Below, piece by piece: positions 28,138 through 37,518 of a stretch of DNA of 64,000 bases (position 1 is its first letter; each line of letters opens with the position of its first letter). Location: assembly GCF_014836885.1 (NCBI RefSeq), contig NZ_JACSPY010000013.1, positions 1-64,000 of the forward strand. The letters are read 5' to 3'. Below the pieces are notes generated by a model. That model ran no database searches, was not told where the DNA came from, and saw nothing but the letters and a program-made list of their open reading frames with translations. This DNA comes from Brevibacterium gallinarum. GTDB taxonomy: Bacteria > Actinomycetota > Actinomycetes > Actinomycetales > Brevibacteriaceae. A program made the translations under genes and the position numbers.

Positions 28138-28632
28138 TCAGAGCCGTTTGAGCATGACATCGCTGTCGCCTGAGCGGCCGATGTCTGAGAATCCGAGCTG
28201 AGTGTAGAGGTGCTTGGACATGTTGCCGTCGGACACCGACAGGCTCAGCGCCGGATGACCGGACACAGCAGCAAGCCGGCACAGCGTGTGCAGCAGCTGG
28301 CGGCCAGCACCCTTGGCCTGGAAATCCGGTGCCACGGCGATGGACACCTCGGGAATGTCATCGGCCACCCACCCGTAGCCGGGCGGATCGCTCAGCAGCC
28401 GGCACCAGGCAGCGCCGACCGGCTGGTCATCGTCGTCCCAGGCGATGACGGCGATATCGCCGTCACGGCCCCAGCCGTCGATGTAGGCCGCGAGCTGGTC
28501 GTCGGCGTCGATGACCGAGCCATCGAGCTCCGGTGAGCTGTGCGACCAGTTGATGCACTGCAGAAGGAAGGGCAACAGCAGCTCGCGTGCGTGCTCAGGC
28601 GTGTGGTCTGCAGGCAGCGGTGTGATGTGCAT
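28138..28632 (-). CDS. GNAT family N-acetyltransferase
   Basis: 164 residues. ATG 28632 is preferred to ATG 28650 because GGAGAGG lies 6 bases upstream of it. The GNAT core is visible: EVSIAVAPDFQAKGAGRQLLHTL contains the acetyl-CoA-binding pattern (Q/R-x-x-G-x-G/A), followed by LSVSDGNMSKHLYTQLGF, the usual C-terminal strand-helix. It lies convergent to the M1 peptidase. Substrate unknown. Confidence 0.82.
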   Translation of the reverse strand: MHITPLPADHTPEHARELLLPFLLQCINWSHSSPELDGSVIDADDQLAAYIDGWGRDGDIAVIAWDDDDQPVGAAWCRLLSDPPGYGWVADDIPEVSIAVAPDFQAKGAGRQLLHTLCRLAAVSGHPALSLSVSDGNMSKHLYTQLGFSDIGRSGDSDVMLKRL

Positions 28633-28708
28633 GAGTGTCCTCTCCGTCATCGGCCTCCACCAGCGTAATGGTCGCAGCCGCAGTTTCTGCGCAGATCCCG
28701 CCTGCCGG

Positions 28709-30040
28709 TCACGAGCGTTCGGCGACCGCCTCGGCGCGGCGGATCCAGCCGTCGTTGCCGACCCGGAAGCCCAGGCCGATCGCGCGCAGGGCGACAAACC
28801 CGATCCCGAAGCAGGCCCACAGCACCGTGACCGTCGGCCACTGGGCGTAGATGAGCGCGAGGATGCCGCAGTAGCCGAGGAAGGCGGCCAGCTGCGCGAA
28901 GGCGAGGTAGCGGGCGTCCTCGGCGCCCATGAGCACGCCGTCGAGGGTGAAGACGTATCCGGCGAGCGGCATACCGATGGCCAGCACGATGACGAGAGGC
29001 GTGAGCAGGCTGCGCACGTCCGGATCGGAGGTGAAGACGAAGCCGATGAGCGGTGAGACGGCGGCCAGGACGATGCCGACGAGGACACCGAAGCCGATCC
29101 CCCACTGGATGAGCCGCCGGTTGATCGCTGCGACCTGTTCGCGGTTGCGGTAGCCCAGCTGCAGGCCGATCATCGCCTGCCCGGCGATGGCGAGCGCGTC
29201 GAGGACGAGGGCGAGGGAGTTGAACAGCGTCTGGATGATCTGGATGGCCGCCAGCTGGACGGTGCCCAGACTGGTGGCGAGCACGATGAGGACGATCATC
29301 GCTGCCCGCAGCGACATATTGCGCATGAGCAGCCAGCCGGAGGTCCGGGCCGAGGCGAGCACTCCGGACCAGTCCGGGCGGATCGGTGCGTGGTAGCGGC
29401 GGGCGGCACGCACGGCGATGACGAGGTAGATCGAGCACATGCCCGCATGCGCCATAACCGAGCCCAGCGCAGAACCGGCCACGCCCATGCCGAGTCCGTA
29501 GATGAACACGGCGTTGAGGCCGATGTTGGCCAGGAACCCGCCGACGGCCACGTACAGCGGGGTCTTGGTGTCCTGCAGGCCGCGCAGCAGCCCGGTGGCG
29601 GCGATGACGGTGAGCATGAACGGCAGTCCCCACCAGGAGATCGCAAGATAGGCATGAGCGCCGGCTGCCACCTCGGGCGTGGGGTTGAACCAGCTGATCG
29701 GCACCTGCAGCAGCGGCAGTCCTGCTGCCAGCAGGACCACCGAGGTCAGCAGCGCCAGCCAGATGCCGTCGAAGCCGGCGCCGATCGCGGCCGGGGTGTT
29801 GCCTTCGCCGAGCTTGCGGGCGACCCGCGGGGTGGTGGCGTAGGCGAGGAAGATCATGAGGCCGAGCACCGTCTGGATGATCGTCGAGGCGATCGCCAGC
29901 GCACCCAGCGAGGCCGGTCCCAGGTGTCCGACCATCGCGGTGTCGGCGAGCAGGAACACCGGTTCGGCGGCCAGCGCGCCGAGTGCCGGCAGCGCGAGGG
30001 CGAGGATCTCCCTGTCGAGGAAGCGGTTGCGGGTGCTGAT
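28709..30040 (-). CDS. MATE family efflux transporter (DinF-like), apparent ATC start
   Basis: About 443 residues with twelve membrane helices. FLLADTAMVGHLGP, SALGSVMAHAG and GLLRGLQDTKTP are typical of DinF-type MATE exporters. The first standard start in frame is GTG 29959, but that cuts off 27 codons that read as the normal first helix of the family (REILALALPALGALAAEP). In the upstream direction no ATG, GTG or TTG occurs in this frame. The codon at 30040-30038 is ATC, and GAAAGG stands 8 bases before it, so initiation at ATC, or an ATG-to-ATC change, is likely. Function: drug or metabolite extrusion driven by a cation gradient; substrate unknown. Confidence 0.82.
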   Translation of the reverse strand: MSTRNRFLDREILALALPALGALAAEPVFLLADTAMVGHLGPASLGALAIASTIIQTVLGLMIFLAYATTPRVARKLGEGNTPAAIGAGFDGIWLALLTSVVLLAAGLPLLQVPISWFNPTPEVAAGAHAYLAISWWGLPFMLTVIAATGLLRGLQDTKTPLYVAVGGFLANIGLNAVFIYGLGMGVAGSALGSVMAHAGMCSIYLVIAVRAARRYHAPIRPDWSGVLASARTSGWLLMRNMSLRAAMIVLIVLATSLGTVQLAAIQIIQTLFNSLALVLDALAIAGQAMIGLQLGYRNREQVAAINRRLIQWGIGFGVLVGIVLAAVSPLIGFVFTSDPDVRSLLTPLVIVLAIGMPLAGYVFTLDGVLMGAEDARYLAFAQLAAFLGYCGILALIYAQWPTVTVLWACFGIGFVALRAIGLGFRVGNDGWIRRAEAVAERS

Positions 30041-30157
30041 CGGTCGGGCCTTTCGACGGGCGGTGGGGGCGGACGTGCCGAGAGGCGGACGCCGTGTGGC
30101 ATCCGCCTCTCGATCATAGTCCCGCAGCTGCGTACGGGCGCGGTTCGGGCGTGTGAC

Positions 30158-31831
30158 TCAGCTCGCCTCGCCGGAGACCTGCTCGGCTCCGATGCGGCGC
30201 ATCTCGCGGCGCAGGATCTTGCCCGAGGCGGTCTTGGGCAGCGCTTCGATGAAGTTGACGTGGCGCGGGGCCTTGTAGGAGGCCAGGTGCTCACGGCAGT
30301 AGGCGACGAGTTCCTCCTCGGTGGCCTCAGCGCCGGGCTGCAGGCTGACGAAGGCGGTGACGGATTCGCCGCGGTACTCATCGGGTACGCCGACGACGGC
30401 GGCTTCGAGCACGGCGGGGTGGGTGTAGAGGACGTCTTCGACCTCGCGCGGCCAGACTTTGAAGCCGGCGGCGTTGATCATGTCCTTCTTGCGGTCGACG
30501 ATGAACACCCAGCCGTCTTCGTCCATGAATCCGACGTCGCCGGTCTTGAGCTCCCCTTCGGGGATCTCCGAGGCCGAGGCGCTCGGATTGTTGATGTACT
30601 CGCTGACGACCATCGGGCCGCGCACACAGATCTCACCGACCTCACGGAAGCCGAGCTCGTTGCCGTCGTCGTCGAGGATGCGCACGACGGTGTCGGGCAC
30701 CGGCAGCCCGCAGGACAGGTTGCCGCTGTCGGGGTCGACTGGGGCGCGCATGCCCGGCGGGACGACGACGCACTGCGCGGTCGTCTCGGTCAGCCCGTAG
30801 CCCTGGCCGATGTAGTGGCCGGTGCGCTCCTCGAACTTCCGCACGATCGCATCCGGCAGCGGAGCACCGCCGGACATGAGCGACTTGAAGGAGTCGAAGG
30901 CGTCGGTGTCGAAGGTCGGGTGCGCCAGCAGCGCCATGTAGGCCGTGGCCGGGCCGGCCATGTACTGCGGCTTCTCGCGGCGGAAGATCTCCAGGGTGCT
31001 GGCCGGTTCGAACCGGTAGTTCATCGCCAGGGCCGCGCCGATGGCGACCGAGGCGATGAACTGGCAGACGAAGCCGGTGATGTGGAAGACCGGGGCGAGG
31101 GTGAAGATGACGTCGTTCTCGTCAAGGCCCTGGTGCATGCCCAGGGACAGGGAGTTGACGCTCACCCCGCGATGAGTCACCGATGCGCCCTTCGACCGGC
31201 CGGAGGTGCCGGAGGTGTAGCCGATGATCGCGGTGTCGTCTGGGCTGAGCTCAGGGGCGGGCACTGCACGGCCCTCGTTGGCTTTGACGACGTCGAGGAG
31301 CTCTTCGCAGCCGGTGTCGTAGTGGTCGGCGAAGATCCCGAAGATGCGCTCATCGTTCGTCGTCTGGAAGTCGGTGTCCTGGCAGGTGAGCACCCATTCG
31401 AGGTCCTGGCTGTAGTTCTTGACCCGGTCGAGGTAGGCCGCAGCGGAGACGACGAGTCCGCGGATGCCGGAGTCGGCGAAGATGTGGCTGAGCTCGTCGC
31501 GGTACATCGGGTTGAGCGGCACCGGGATCGCGCCGACCTTCCACGCACCGAACACAGCGATGTGATAATGCGGGGTGTTCTGCAGGTACACGCCGATCCG
31601 GTCGCCCTTGCCGATGCCCTTGTCGGTCAGCCAGGCGGCGTAGGCGTCGGTCTGGCGGTCGATGTCGGCCCACGTGGGCTCGTATCCGAAGTAGGTGATG
31701 GCGCGGCGATCAGGGAACTTCTCGACCGTCTCGCGCAGCAGCGCATCGCCGGTGGTGTGCGGGACGGGCTCATTGAGCTGGGACAGGTGGCTGTAGGTCT
31801 TGAGCCAGGGACGGGTCTCCGAAATGCTCAT
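30158..31831 (-). CDS. Acyl-CoA synthetase (AMP-dependent ligase)
   Basis: 557 residues. ATG 31831 is chosen over ATG 31852 because GAGGAGA lies 5 bases upstream. ANL superfamily motifs are clear: IIGYTSGTSGRSKGASVTH, GQGYGLTETTAQ, FMDEDGWVFIVDRKKD, and the C-terminal LPKTASGKILRREMR with the catalytic lysine. It activates a carboxylic acid to its CoA thioester at the head of a beta-oxidation-like locus that includes thiolase, acyl-CoA dehydrogenases and SDR enzymes on the same strand. Chain-length preference cannot be read from sequence. Confidence 0.87.
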   Translation of the reverse strand: MSISETRPWLKTYSHLSQLNEPVPHTTGDALLRETVEKFPDRRAITYFGYEPTWADIDRQTDAYAAWLTDKGIGKGDRIGVYLQNTPHYHIAVFGAWKVGAIPVPLNPMYRDELSHIFADSGIRGLVVSAAAYLDRVKNYSQDLEWVLTCQDTDFQTTNDERIFGIFADHYDTGCEELLDVVKANEGRAVPAPELSPDDTAIIGYTSGTSGRSKGASVTHRGVSVNSLSLGMHQGLDENDVIFTLAPVFHITGFVCQFIASVAIGAALAMNYRFEPASTLEIFRREKPQYMAGPATAYMALLAHPTFDTDAFDSFKSLMSGGAPLPDAIVRKFEERTGHYIGQGYGLTETTAQCVVVPPGMRAPVDPDSGNLSCGLPVPDTVVRILDDDGNELGFREVGEICVRGPMVVSEYINNPSASASEIPEGELKTGDVGFMDEDGWVFIVDRKKDMINAAGFKVWPREVEDVLYTHPAVLEAAVVGVPDEYRGESVTAFVSLQPGAEATEEELVAYCREHLASYKAPRHVNFIEALPKTASGKILRREMRRIGAEQVSGEAS

Positions 31832-31914
31832 CGTCTCTCCTCGGATCGTCATGTTCGGAATTCGGGGTGTGCCCGGCGGTCAGCGGTGACCGCCGGGCGC
31901 AGGCCGGCTGATGA

Positions 31915-33114
31915 TCAGCAGACCTCGAAGAGCCCGGCGGCGCCCATGCCGCCGCCGATGCACATCGTGACGACGACGAACTTGGCGCCGCGTCGCTTGC
32001 CTTCGATGAGGGCGTGGCCGGTGAGCCGGGCACCGGTCATGCCGTAGGGGTGGCCGACGGAGATGCCGCCGCCGTCGACGTTGTAGCGCTCCGGGTCGAT
32101 GCCGAGCCGGTCGCGGCAGTACAGCGCCTGCACCGCGAAGGCTTCGTTGAGCTCCCACAGGTCGATGTCGTCGACGCTCAGGCCGTGCTGGTCGAGCAGC
32201 TTCGGCACCGCGAAGACCGGGCCGATGCCCATCTCGTCCGGCTCACAGCCGGCCACGGCCATGCCGCGGTAGATGCCCAGCGGCTCGAGTCCGCGGCGGG
32301 AGGCCTCCTCATCGGACATGAGGACAGCAGCCGAGGCGCCGTCGGAGAGCTGCGAGGCGTTGCCGGCGGTGATCGACGGGTGGGCGGAGGCGACACCGGG
32401 TTCGAGCACCGGGTTGAGGACGGCGAGACCCTCCAGGGTGGTCTGCGGGCGGTTGCCCTCGTCCGTGGTCAGGGTGACGGTCTTCTCGGAGATCTCCTTG
32501 GTCTCCCTGTCCTGGATCAGCTGCACGGACTCCAGCGGCACGATCTCCTCATCGAGGCGGCCGGCCTCCTGGGCGGCGGCGGTGCGCATCTGGGATTCGT
32601 ACGCGTAGGCGTCCTGGTCCTCGCGGGAGACCTCGTAGCGTTCGGCGACGACCTCGGCGGTGTGGAGCATCGGCAGGTACAGGCCCGGGATGTTCTCGAC
32701 CAGCCACGGGTCCTTGGCGCGGAAGGTGTTCATCTTGTCGTTCTGGACGAGCGAGACCGATTCGACACCGCCGCCGACGGCGATCTTCATGCCGTCGTGG
32801 ATGATCTGCTTGGCCGCGGTGGCGATCGCCATCAGGCCCGAGGAGCACTGCCGGTCGATCGTCATGCCGGAGACGGTGACGGGCAGGCCGGCGCGCAGGG
32901 CGGCCTGGCGGGCGATGTTGCCGCTCTGGGAGCCCTGCTGGAGGGCCGCACCGAGGATGACGTCGTCGACTTCCGCACCCTCGATGCCGGCGCGCTCGAC
33001 GGCGTGGCGGATGGCGTGGCCGGCGAGTTCCTGCGACTGGGTGTTGTTGAAGGCGCCGCGATAGGCCTTGCCGATCGGGGTGCGGGCGGTGGAGACGATG
33101 ACTGCGTCTGTCAT
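31915..33114 (-). CDS. Acetyl-CoA C-acyltransferase (thiolase)
   Basis: 399 residues, the normal thiolase length. Active-site residues are C90 (IDRQCSSGL), H355 ([11 protein letters not shown]) and C385 (TMCIGGGMG), with NEAFAVQ. It performs the last, thiolytic step of beta-oxidation or the reverse Claisen step. It lies 83 bases upstream (in coding sense) of the acyl-CoA ligase and downstream of the dehydrogenases, all on the minus strand, so the genes form one catabolic unit. Confidence 0.9.
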   Translation of the reverse strand: MTDAVIVSTARTPIGKAYRGAFNNTQSQELAGHAIRHAVERAGIEGAEVDDVILGAALQQGSQSGNIARQAALRAGLPVTVSGMTIDRQCSSGLMAIATAAKQIIHDGMKIAVGGGVESVSLVQNDKMNTFRAKDPWLVENIPGLYLPMLHTAEVVAERYEVSREDQDAYAYESQMRTAAAQEAGRLDEEIVPLESVQLIQDRETKEISEKTVTLTTDEGNRPQTTLEGLAVLNPVLEPGVASAHPSITAGNASQLSDGASAAVLMSDEEASRRGLEPLGIYRGMAVAGCEPDEMGIGPVFAVPKLLDQHGLSVDDIDLWELNEAFAVQALYCRDRLGIDPERYNVDGGGISVGHPYGMTGARLTGHALIEGKRRGAKFVVVTMCIGGGMGAAGLFEVC

Positions 33115-33172
33115 GGGTGTCCTTTCTGGATGACGAGGGGCGCCTCGTCAGTCTATTTCGTCTGTGTGATCC

Positions 33173-34309
33173 TCAGCACGCAGGAAGTTCGGTGAGTTCG
33201 GCCAGGGCTGCGCGGTTGGCTGCCGGATGTCCGAGGATCAGCTCACCGGCCTTGGCCCGCTTGAGCAGCAGGTGGATGGGATACTCCCAGGTCATGCCGT
33301 TGCCGCCGTGCAGCTGCACGGCTTCCTCGGCGGCCTGCACGGCGACCGGGGCGGCGTAGGCGAGCGCGGTGAGGGCGCAGATCTGGGCTTCGCGCAGGTC
33401 CTCGTCCCCGCGTTGCCAGTTCGCCGCGGTCTGAGCGGCATACGTGGCCGCGGCATCGGCCTGGCTGACGGCCAGCCACAGATCGGCCAGCCGGTGCTTG
33501 ATCGCCTGGTAGGAGCCGATCGCGCGTCCGAACTGCACGCGGGTGCGCACGTAGTCCAGGGTGGTGGAGAGCGCCTGGGCTGCGGTGCCGGCGAGTTCGG
33601 CGGCCAGCGCCACCTGCCCGGCCAGCGTCGCCGCCTCGACCGCGGCCACCGCCGGTGCGCCGGTGGCGATGATCCGTGCCGCTGCGTTCTCGACGGTGAT
33701 GTCGGCGAGCCTGCGGGTCTCGTCCAGGCTGAGGAAGGGCAGAATGCGTGCCTCTGCCGGGTCGATGACGACGATCGTCGTGTCCTTCCCGCTGCCGAGC
33801 ACAGCGATGAGGTCATCGGCACCGTCGGCTTCCATCACGCCTGCGATGGTGCCGCTGACGTGGGCTGACCCCGCCTCGTCCGCACCCGAGGCGGTGGCTG
33901 CCGTCAGTCCGCTGTCCAGGGTCGGGCTGGTGGCGGGGAAGACGACCGCGGCGTACCGGTCGCCTGCAGCCAGGGCGGCTGCCAGGTCGCGGTCCCCGGC
34001 GTGGGCTGCCAGGGTGGTGGCGATGACGCCGGAGGTGAGGAAGCGCAGCGGGGCGGCATGCCGGCCGATCGCGTGGGCGACGACGGCGGCCTCGGCGAGG
34101 CTAGCACCGGCTCCACCGTTGGCTTCGGGCACGAGCAGGCCGGCGAGGCCGAGTTCGCGTGCCCAGCCGTCGTTGAGCTCGCGGGAGGCGACAGACGGGT
34201 CGTCGTAAACCTCGGCGACGGTGCCGGGATCGCAGCATTCGGTGAGGAACGCGCGCACGGTGCGTCTGAGGTCGGCGGCCAGTTCGGTGTCGAGCATTTC
34301 GATGGTCAT
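33173..34309 (-). CDS. Acyl-CoA dehydrogenase, probable non-catalytic beta subunit of a heteromer
   Basis: 378 residues with the acyl-CoA dehydrogenase fold: LAGLLVPEANGGAGASLAEAA, VRTRVQFGRAIGSYQAIKHRLADL and AVQLHGGNGMTWEYPIHLLLKRAKAG. Its C-terminus reads ELILGHPAANR where catalytic family members have an EGT-like glutamate, so this subunit probably lacks the base. Its start overlaps the stop of the next dehydrogenase gene by 4 bases, and the partner does carry the glutamate. This paired arrangement is known for the alpha2beta2 FadE enzymes of mycobacterial steroid catabolism. Substrate unknown. Confidence 0.85.
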   Translation of the reverse strand: MTIEMLDTELAADLRRTVRAFLTECCDPGTVAEVYDDPSVASRELNDGWARELGLAGLLVPEANGGAGASLAEAAVVAHAIGRHAAPLRFLTSGVIATTLAAHAGDRDLAAALAAGDRYAAVVFPATSPTLDSGLTAATASGADEAGSAHVSGTIAGVMEADGADDLIAVLGSGKDTTIVVIDPAEARILPFLSLDETRRLADITVENAAARIIATGAPAVAAVEAATLAGQVALAAELAGTAAQALSTTLDYVRTRVQFGRAIGSYQAIKHRLADLWLAVSQADAAATYAAQTAANWQRGDEDLREAQICALTALAYAAPVAVQAAEEAVQLHGGNGMTWEYPIHLLLKRAKAGELILGHPAANRAALAELTELPAC

Positions 34310-35493
34310 CTGGGCAGGTCCTTGAACGGCAGGTCTTTGTCGGTGCGGTGTTCGCCGGGCAGCCCGAGGACGCGTTCGGCGATGATGTTGCGGATGATCT
34401 CGCTGGTGCCGCCTTCGATCGAGTTGCCCTTCGCACGCAGGTACCGGTAGACCGGGGTGCGGCCGGTCATCGAATAGTGCTCGGGCCGGCGCATTTCGTA
34501 GCTGTCGTGGCGTAGCCCGTCGACTCCCCGCATGCGCACATCGAGAGCTGAGAGCTGCTGGGCGTTGCGGGCAAACGACAGCTTCGCACCTGAGCCTTCC
34601 GGGCCGGGCTGGCCGGCGGCGACCTGCTGGGCGGTGCGCTCTCCGAGCATCCGGGCGGTCTCGGACTCGACCCACAGGCGCATGAGCTCATCGTGCAGCA
34701 GCGGGTCGCGAACCTCGGGCTGCTCACGCCAGGCCTTGGTCACAACCCCGAGCATGCCGCCTTCCCGGGGTGCTCCCCCGCCGATGGCCACCCGTTCGTT
34801 ATTCAGCGTCGTGTTCGCAATCTTCCAGCCCTCACCGGGCTCACCGAGCCGCATCGAGGCAGGCACCGGCACATCGGTGAGGAACACTTCGTTGAACTCG
34901 GCCTCACCGGTGATCTGGCGCAATCCGCGGGTCTCGACGCCGGGGGCGTGCATGTCGAGCAGGAAGTAGCTCAGTCCGCGGTGCTTGGGCACACTCGGGT
35001 CGGTGCGGGCGATGAGGATCGCCAGGTCAGCGTTGTGCGCCCCGGAGGTCCACACCTTCTGCCCGGTCACCCGGTAGGTGTCCCCGTCGCGGACGGCCTT
35101 CGTTGCGACGGCGGCGAGGTCGGAACCGGCGCCGGGTTCGCTGAAGAGCTGGCAGACGATCGTCTCAAGCGTGTAGATGCGTCTGAGCCACGTCTTCTGC
35201 TCATCGGTGCCGTAGACGGCGATGGTCGGGGCGGCCATGCCGAAGCCGATCGCGTTGTCGTGCGGGTCCGGCCGGTGCAGCCCGGCGGCGTCGACGGCGG
35301 CATCGGCGTAGTCCTGCAGGCTCGCCGAGACGCCCAGGCCGCCGGCGCCATGCGCGAAGTTCACCCAGGCCAGGCCGTGATCGTAGAGCAGCCCGGCGTG
35401 CGCGGCCCTCAAGTCGGCGTCGGCGCCGGTGAGCCCGGCGGCCGCGGCTGCGGCTGCCGCGACCGCCTCGTCAATGCGTGCGTATTCGCTCAA
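34306..35493 (-). CDS. Acyl-CoA dehydrogenase, probable catalytic alpha subunit of a heteromer
   Basis: 395 residues. Family segments are QLFSEPGAGSDLAAVATKAV with the FAD/substrate loop, VTGQKVWTSGAH, and NSIEGGTSEIIRNIIAERVLG, which holds the probable catalytic glutamate. The N-terminal region has a run of alanines (residues 11-19). The gene overlaps the downstream dehydrogenase by 4 bases and follows the FabG-like gene by 4 bases, so it is part of one transcription unit. The heteromer is inferred from overlap and complementary active-site residues. Confidence 0.88.
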   Translation of the reverse strand: MSEYARIDEAVAAAAAAAAGLTGADADLRAAHAGLLYDHGLAWVNFAHGAGGLGVSASLQDYADAAVDAAGLHRPDPHDNAIGFGMAAPTIAVYGTDEQKTWLRRIYTLETIVCQLFSEPGAGSDLAAVATKAVRDGDTYRVTGQKVWTSGAHNADLAILIARTDPSVPKHRGLSYFLLDMHAPGVETRGLRQITGEAEFNEVFLTDVPVPASMRLGEPGEGWKIANTTLNNERVAIGGGAPREGGMLGVVTKAWREQPEVRDPLLHDELMRLWVESETARMLGERTAQQVAAGQPGPEGSGAKLSFARNAQQLSALDVRMRGVDGLRHDSYEMRRPEHYSMTGRTPVYRYLRAKGNSIEGGTSEIIRNIIAERVLGLPGEHRTDKDLPFKDLPR

Positions 35494-35497
35494 CGGA

Positions 35498-36250
35498 TCA
35501 GTCCTTGGGTCCGCCGGCGACGTAGATGACCTGGCCGGAGACGAAGCCGGCTCCTTCGCTGGCGAGGAACGATGCGGTGTGGGCGATGTCCTCGGGCTTG
35601 CCGGAGCGGGCGACCGGGATCTGGCTGACGGCCATGGCGACGAAGTCGTCGAATTCGACGCCGACGCGCTCGGCGGTCGCCTTCGTCATATCGGTTTCGA
35701 TGAAGCCCGGGGCGATCGCGTTGGCGGTGACGCCGAACTTGCCGAGCTCGATCGCATACGTCTTCGTCATCCCCTGGATGCCGGCTTTGGCAGCCGAGTA
35801 GTTCGCCTGTCCGCGGTTGCCCAGCGCCGAGGTCGAGGACATCGAGATGATGCGGCCGAACTTCTGCTCGACCATGTGGGACTGGCAGGCCTTGGTCATG
35901 AGGAAGTTGCCGGTCAGGTGGACGTCGAGGACCTTGGTGAAGTCAGCCGGGGACATCTTGAACAGCAGGTTGTCCTTGATGATGCCGGCGTTGTTGACGA
36001 GCACGGTCGGGGCGCCGAGCTCATCGGCGGTGCGCTGGACCGCGGCGGCGGCCTGGTCCTCAACGGTGATGTCAGCACCGATGCCGATGGCCTGTCCGCC
36101 GGCTGCGCCGATGCGGGCGACGACGTCATGGCAGGCGTCTTCGCTCAGGTCGACGACGGCGACCTTCATGCCGTCGGCGGCCAGCCGCTCGGCGATCGCG
36201 GCGCCGATGCCGCGGGCGCCTCCGGTGACGATGGCGGTGCGCTGGGTCAT
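35498..36250 (-). CDS. Short-chain dehydrogenase, FabG-like 3-oxoacyl reductase
   Basis: 250 residues. TGGARGIG at residues 10-17 is the NAD(P)-binding glycine motif, NNAG is at 87-90, and the catalytic triad lies in SMSSTSALGNRGQANYSAAKAG (Ser, Tyr, Lys). Sequence and length match 3-oxoacyl-(ACP or CoA) reductases. In this locus it more likely acts as a 3-hydroxyacyl-CoA dehydrogenase in beta-oxidation than in fatty-acid synthesis. GGAGAA upstream of ATG 36250 serves as ribosome binding site. Confidence 0.88.
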   Translation of the reverse strand: MTQRTAIVTGGARGIGAAIAERLAADGMKVAVVDLSEDACHDVVARIGAAGGQAIGIGADITVEDQAAAAVQRTADELGAPTVLVNNAGIIKDNLLFKMSPADFTKVLDVHLTGNFLMTKACQSHMVEQKFGRIISMSSTSALGNRGQANYSAAKAGIQGMTKTYAIELGKFGVTANAIAPGFIETDMTKATAERVGVEFDDFVAMAVSQIPVARSGKPEDIAHTASFLASEGAGFVSGQVIYVAGGPKD

Positions 36251-36298
36251 GGGTTCTCCTTCAGGTTCGGGGTGTGTGCGGTCAGGTGGTTGTCCAGG

Positions 36299-37504
36299 TC
36301 AGGATGCGTACTTGCGCAGCTCGCGGCGGGCGATGGTCATCTTGTGGACCTCATCGGCGCCGTCGACGATCCGCAGGGTGCGGGCGTGGGAGTACATCTC
36401 GGCCAGTGGGAAGTCGTCGGTCACACCGGCGCCGCCGTGGACCTGGATGGCCCGGTCGATGACGCTCAGGGCGACCTTCGGGGCGGCGACCTTGATCTCG
36501 GAGATGAGGTTGCGGGCCTCCTTGTTGCCGACCTTGTCCATCATGTCAGCGGCATGCAGGGTCAGCAGGCGGGCCTGGTCGATGTCGACGCGGGATTCGG
36601 CGATCCAGTCCTGGATGTTGGCCTTGGCTGCCAGCGGCTCACCGAACACGACGCGCTCATGGGCGCGGCGGCACATGAACTCCAGGGCGCGTTCGGCCAT
36701 GCCGATGGCGCGCATGCAGTGGTGGATGCGGCCGGGGCCGAGGCGGGCCTGGGAGATCGCGAATCCCTCGCCTTCGCCCTTGAGCACGTCCTTGGCCTCG
36801 ACGCGGACATCGGTGAAGGTCACTTCGGCGTGGCTTTCGCGGTCGAGGTAGCCGAAGACCGGCAGGGAGCGGACGATCTCGACTCCGGGGGCGTCGGTGG
36901 GCACGACCATCATCGACTGCTGGCGGTGCTTCTCGGCGTTCGGGTCGGTCTTGCCCATGACGATGAGGACCTTGCAGTCCGGGCGGGCGCCATTGGAGGT
37001 GAACCATTTGCGGCCGTTGAGGAGGTAGCCGTCGCCGTCCTTCTCCATGCGCATCTCGATGTTGGTGGCATCCGAGCTGGCCACGGCCGGTTCGGTCATC
37101 GCGAACCCGGAGGCGATCTCACCGTCGAGCAGCGGGCGCAGGTACTTCTCCTTGTGCTCATCGGTGCCGAAGAGCGTGAAGACCTCCATGTTGCCGGTGT
37201 CCGGGGCGTTGCAGTTCGTCGCCTCGGGCGCCAGGTTCGGTGAACGGCCCATGATCTCGGCCAGTGGGGCGTATTCGAGGTTCGTCAGGCCCGGGCCCCA
37301 TTCCTCGTGCGGGTGGAAGAGGTTCCACAGTCCCCGGGATCGGGCTTCGCCCTTGAGCTCCTGGAGGATCGGCGGGACGGCGTGCGGGTCGTCCTGGGCT
37401 GCCATCTGCTCGCGGTAGACGGGTTCGGCTGGATAGATGTGGGAGTCCATGAAGGACTCCAGCTTCTCGCGCAGCTCCTTGGCGCGGTCGGTCTCGTCGA
37501 ACAT
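36299..37504 (-). CDS. Acyl-CoA dehydrogenase (ACAD10/11-like)
   Basis: 401 residues from ATG 37504 with AAAGG 6 bases upstream. Segments include [44 protein letters not shown] and [18 protein letters not shown], ending [11 protein letters not shown]. The DGADEVHK ending, in place of EGT, is the signature of the ACAD10/11-like subgroup, used here only as a family label. It lies between two SDR genes in the catabolic locus. Substrate unknown. Confidence 0.88.
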   Translation of the reverse strand: MFDETDRAKELREKLESFMDSHIYPAEPVYREQMAAQDDPHAVPPILQELKGEARSRGLWNLFHPHEEWGPGLTNLEYAPLAEIMGRSPNLAPEATNCNAPDTGNMEVFTLFGTDEHKEKYLRPLLDGEIASGFAMTEPAVASSDATNIEMRMEKDGDGYLLNGRKWFTSNGARPDCKVLIVMGKTDPNAEKHRQQSMMVVPTDAPGVEIVRSLPVFGYLDRESHAEVTFTDVRVEAKDVLKGEGEGFAISQARLGPGRIHHCMRAIGMAERALEFMCRRAHERVVFGEPLAAKANIQDWIAESRVDIDQARLLTLHAADMMDKVGNKEARNLISEIKVAAPKVALSVIDRAIQVHGGAGVTDDFPLAEMYSHARTLRIVDGADEVHKMTIARRELRKYAS

Positions 37505-37518
37505 CGCTGGCCTTTCTC

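Noticed and set aside
29390..32047. 885-codon open frame on the plus strand
   Set aside because: Runs antisense to the MATE, acyl-CoA ligase and thiolase genes; a high-GC shadow of their codons with no motifs of its own.
35429..37243. 604-codon open frame on the plus strand
   Set aside because: Antisense to the FabG-like and acyl-CoA dehydrogenase genes, low-complexity Gly/Asp/Val composition, no start signal.
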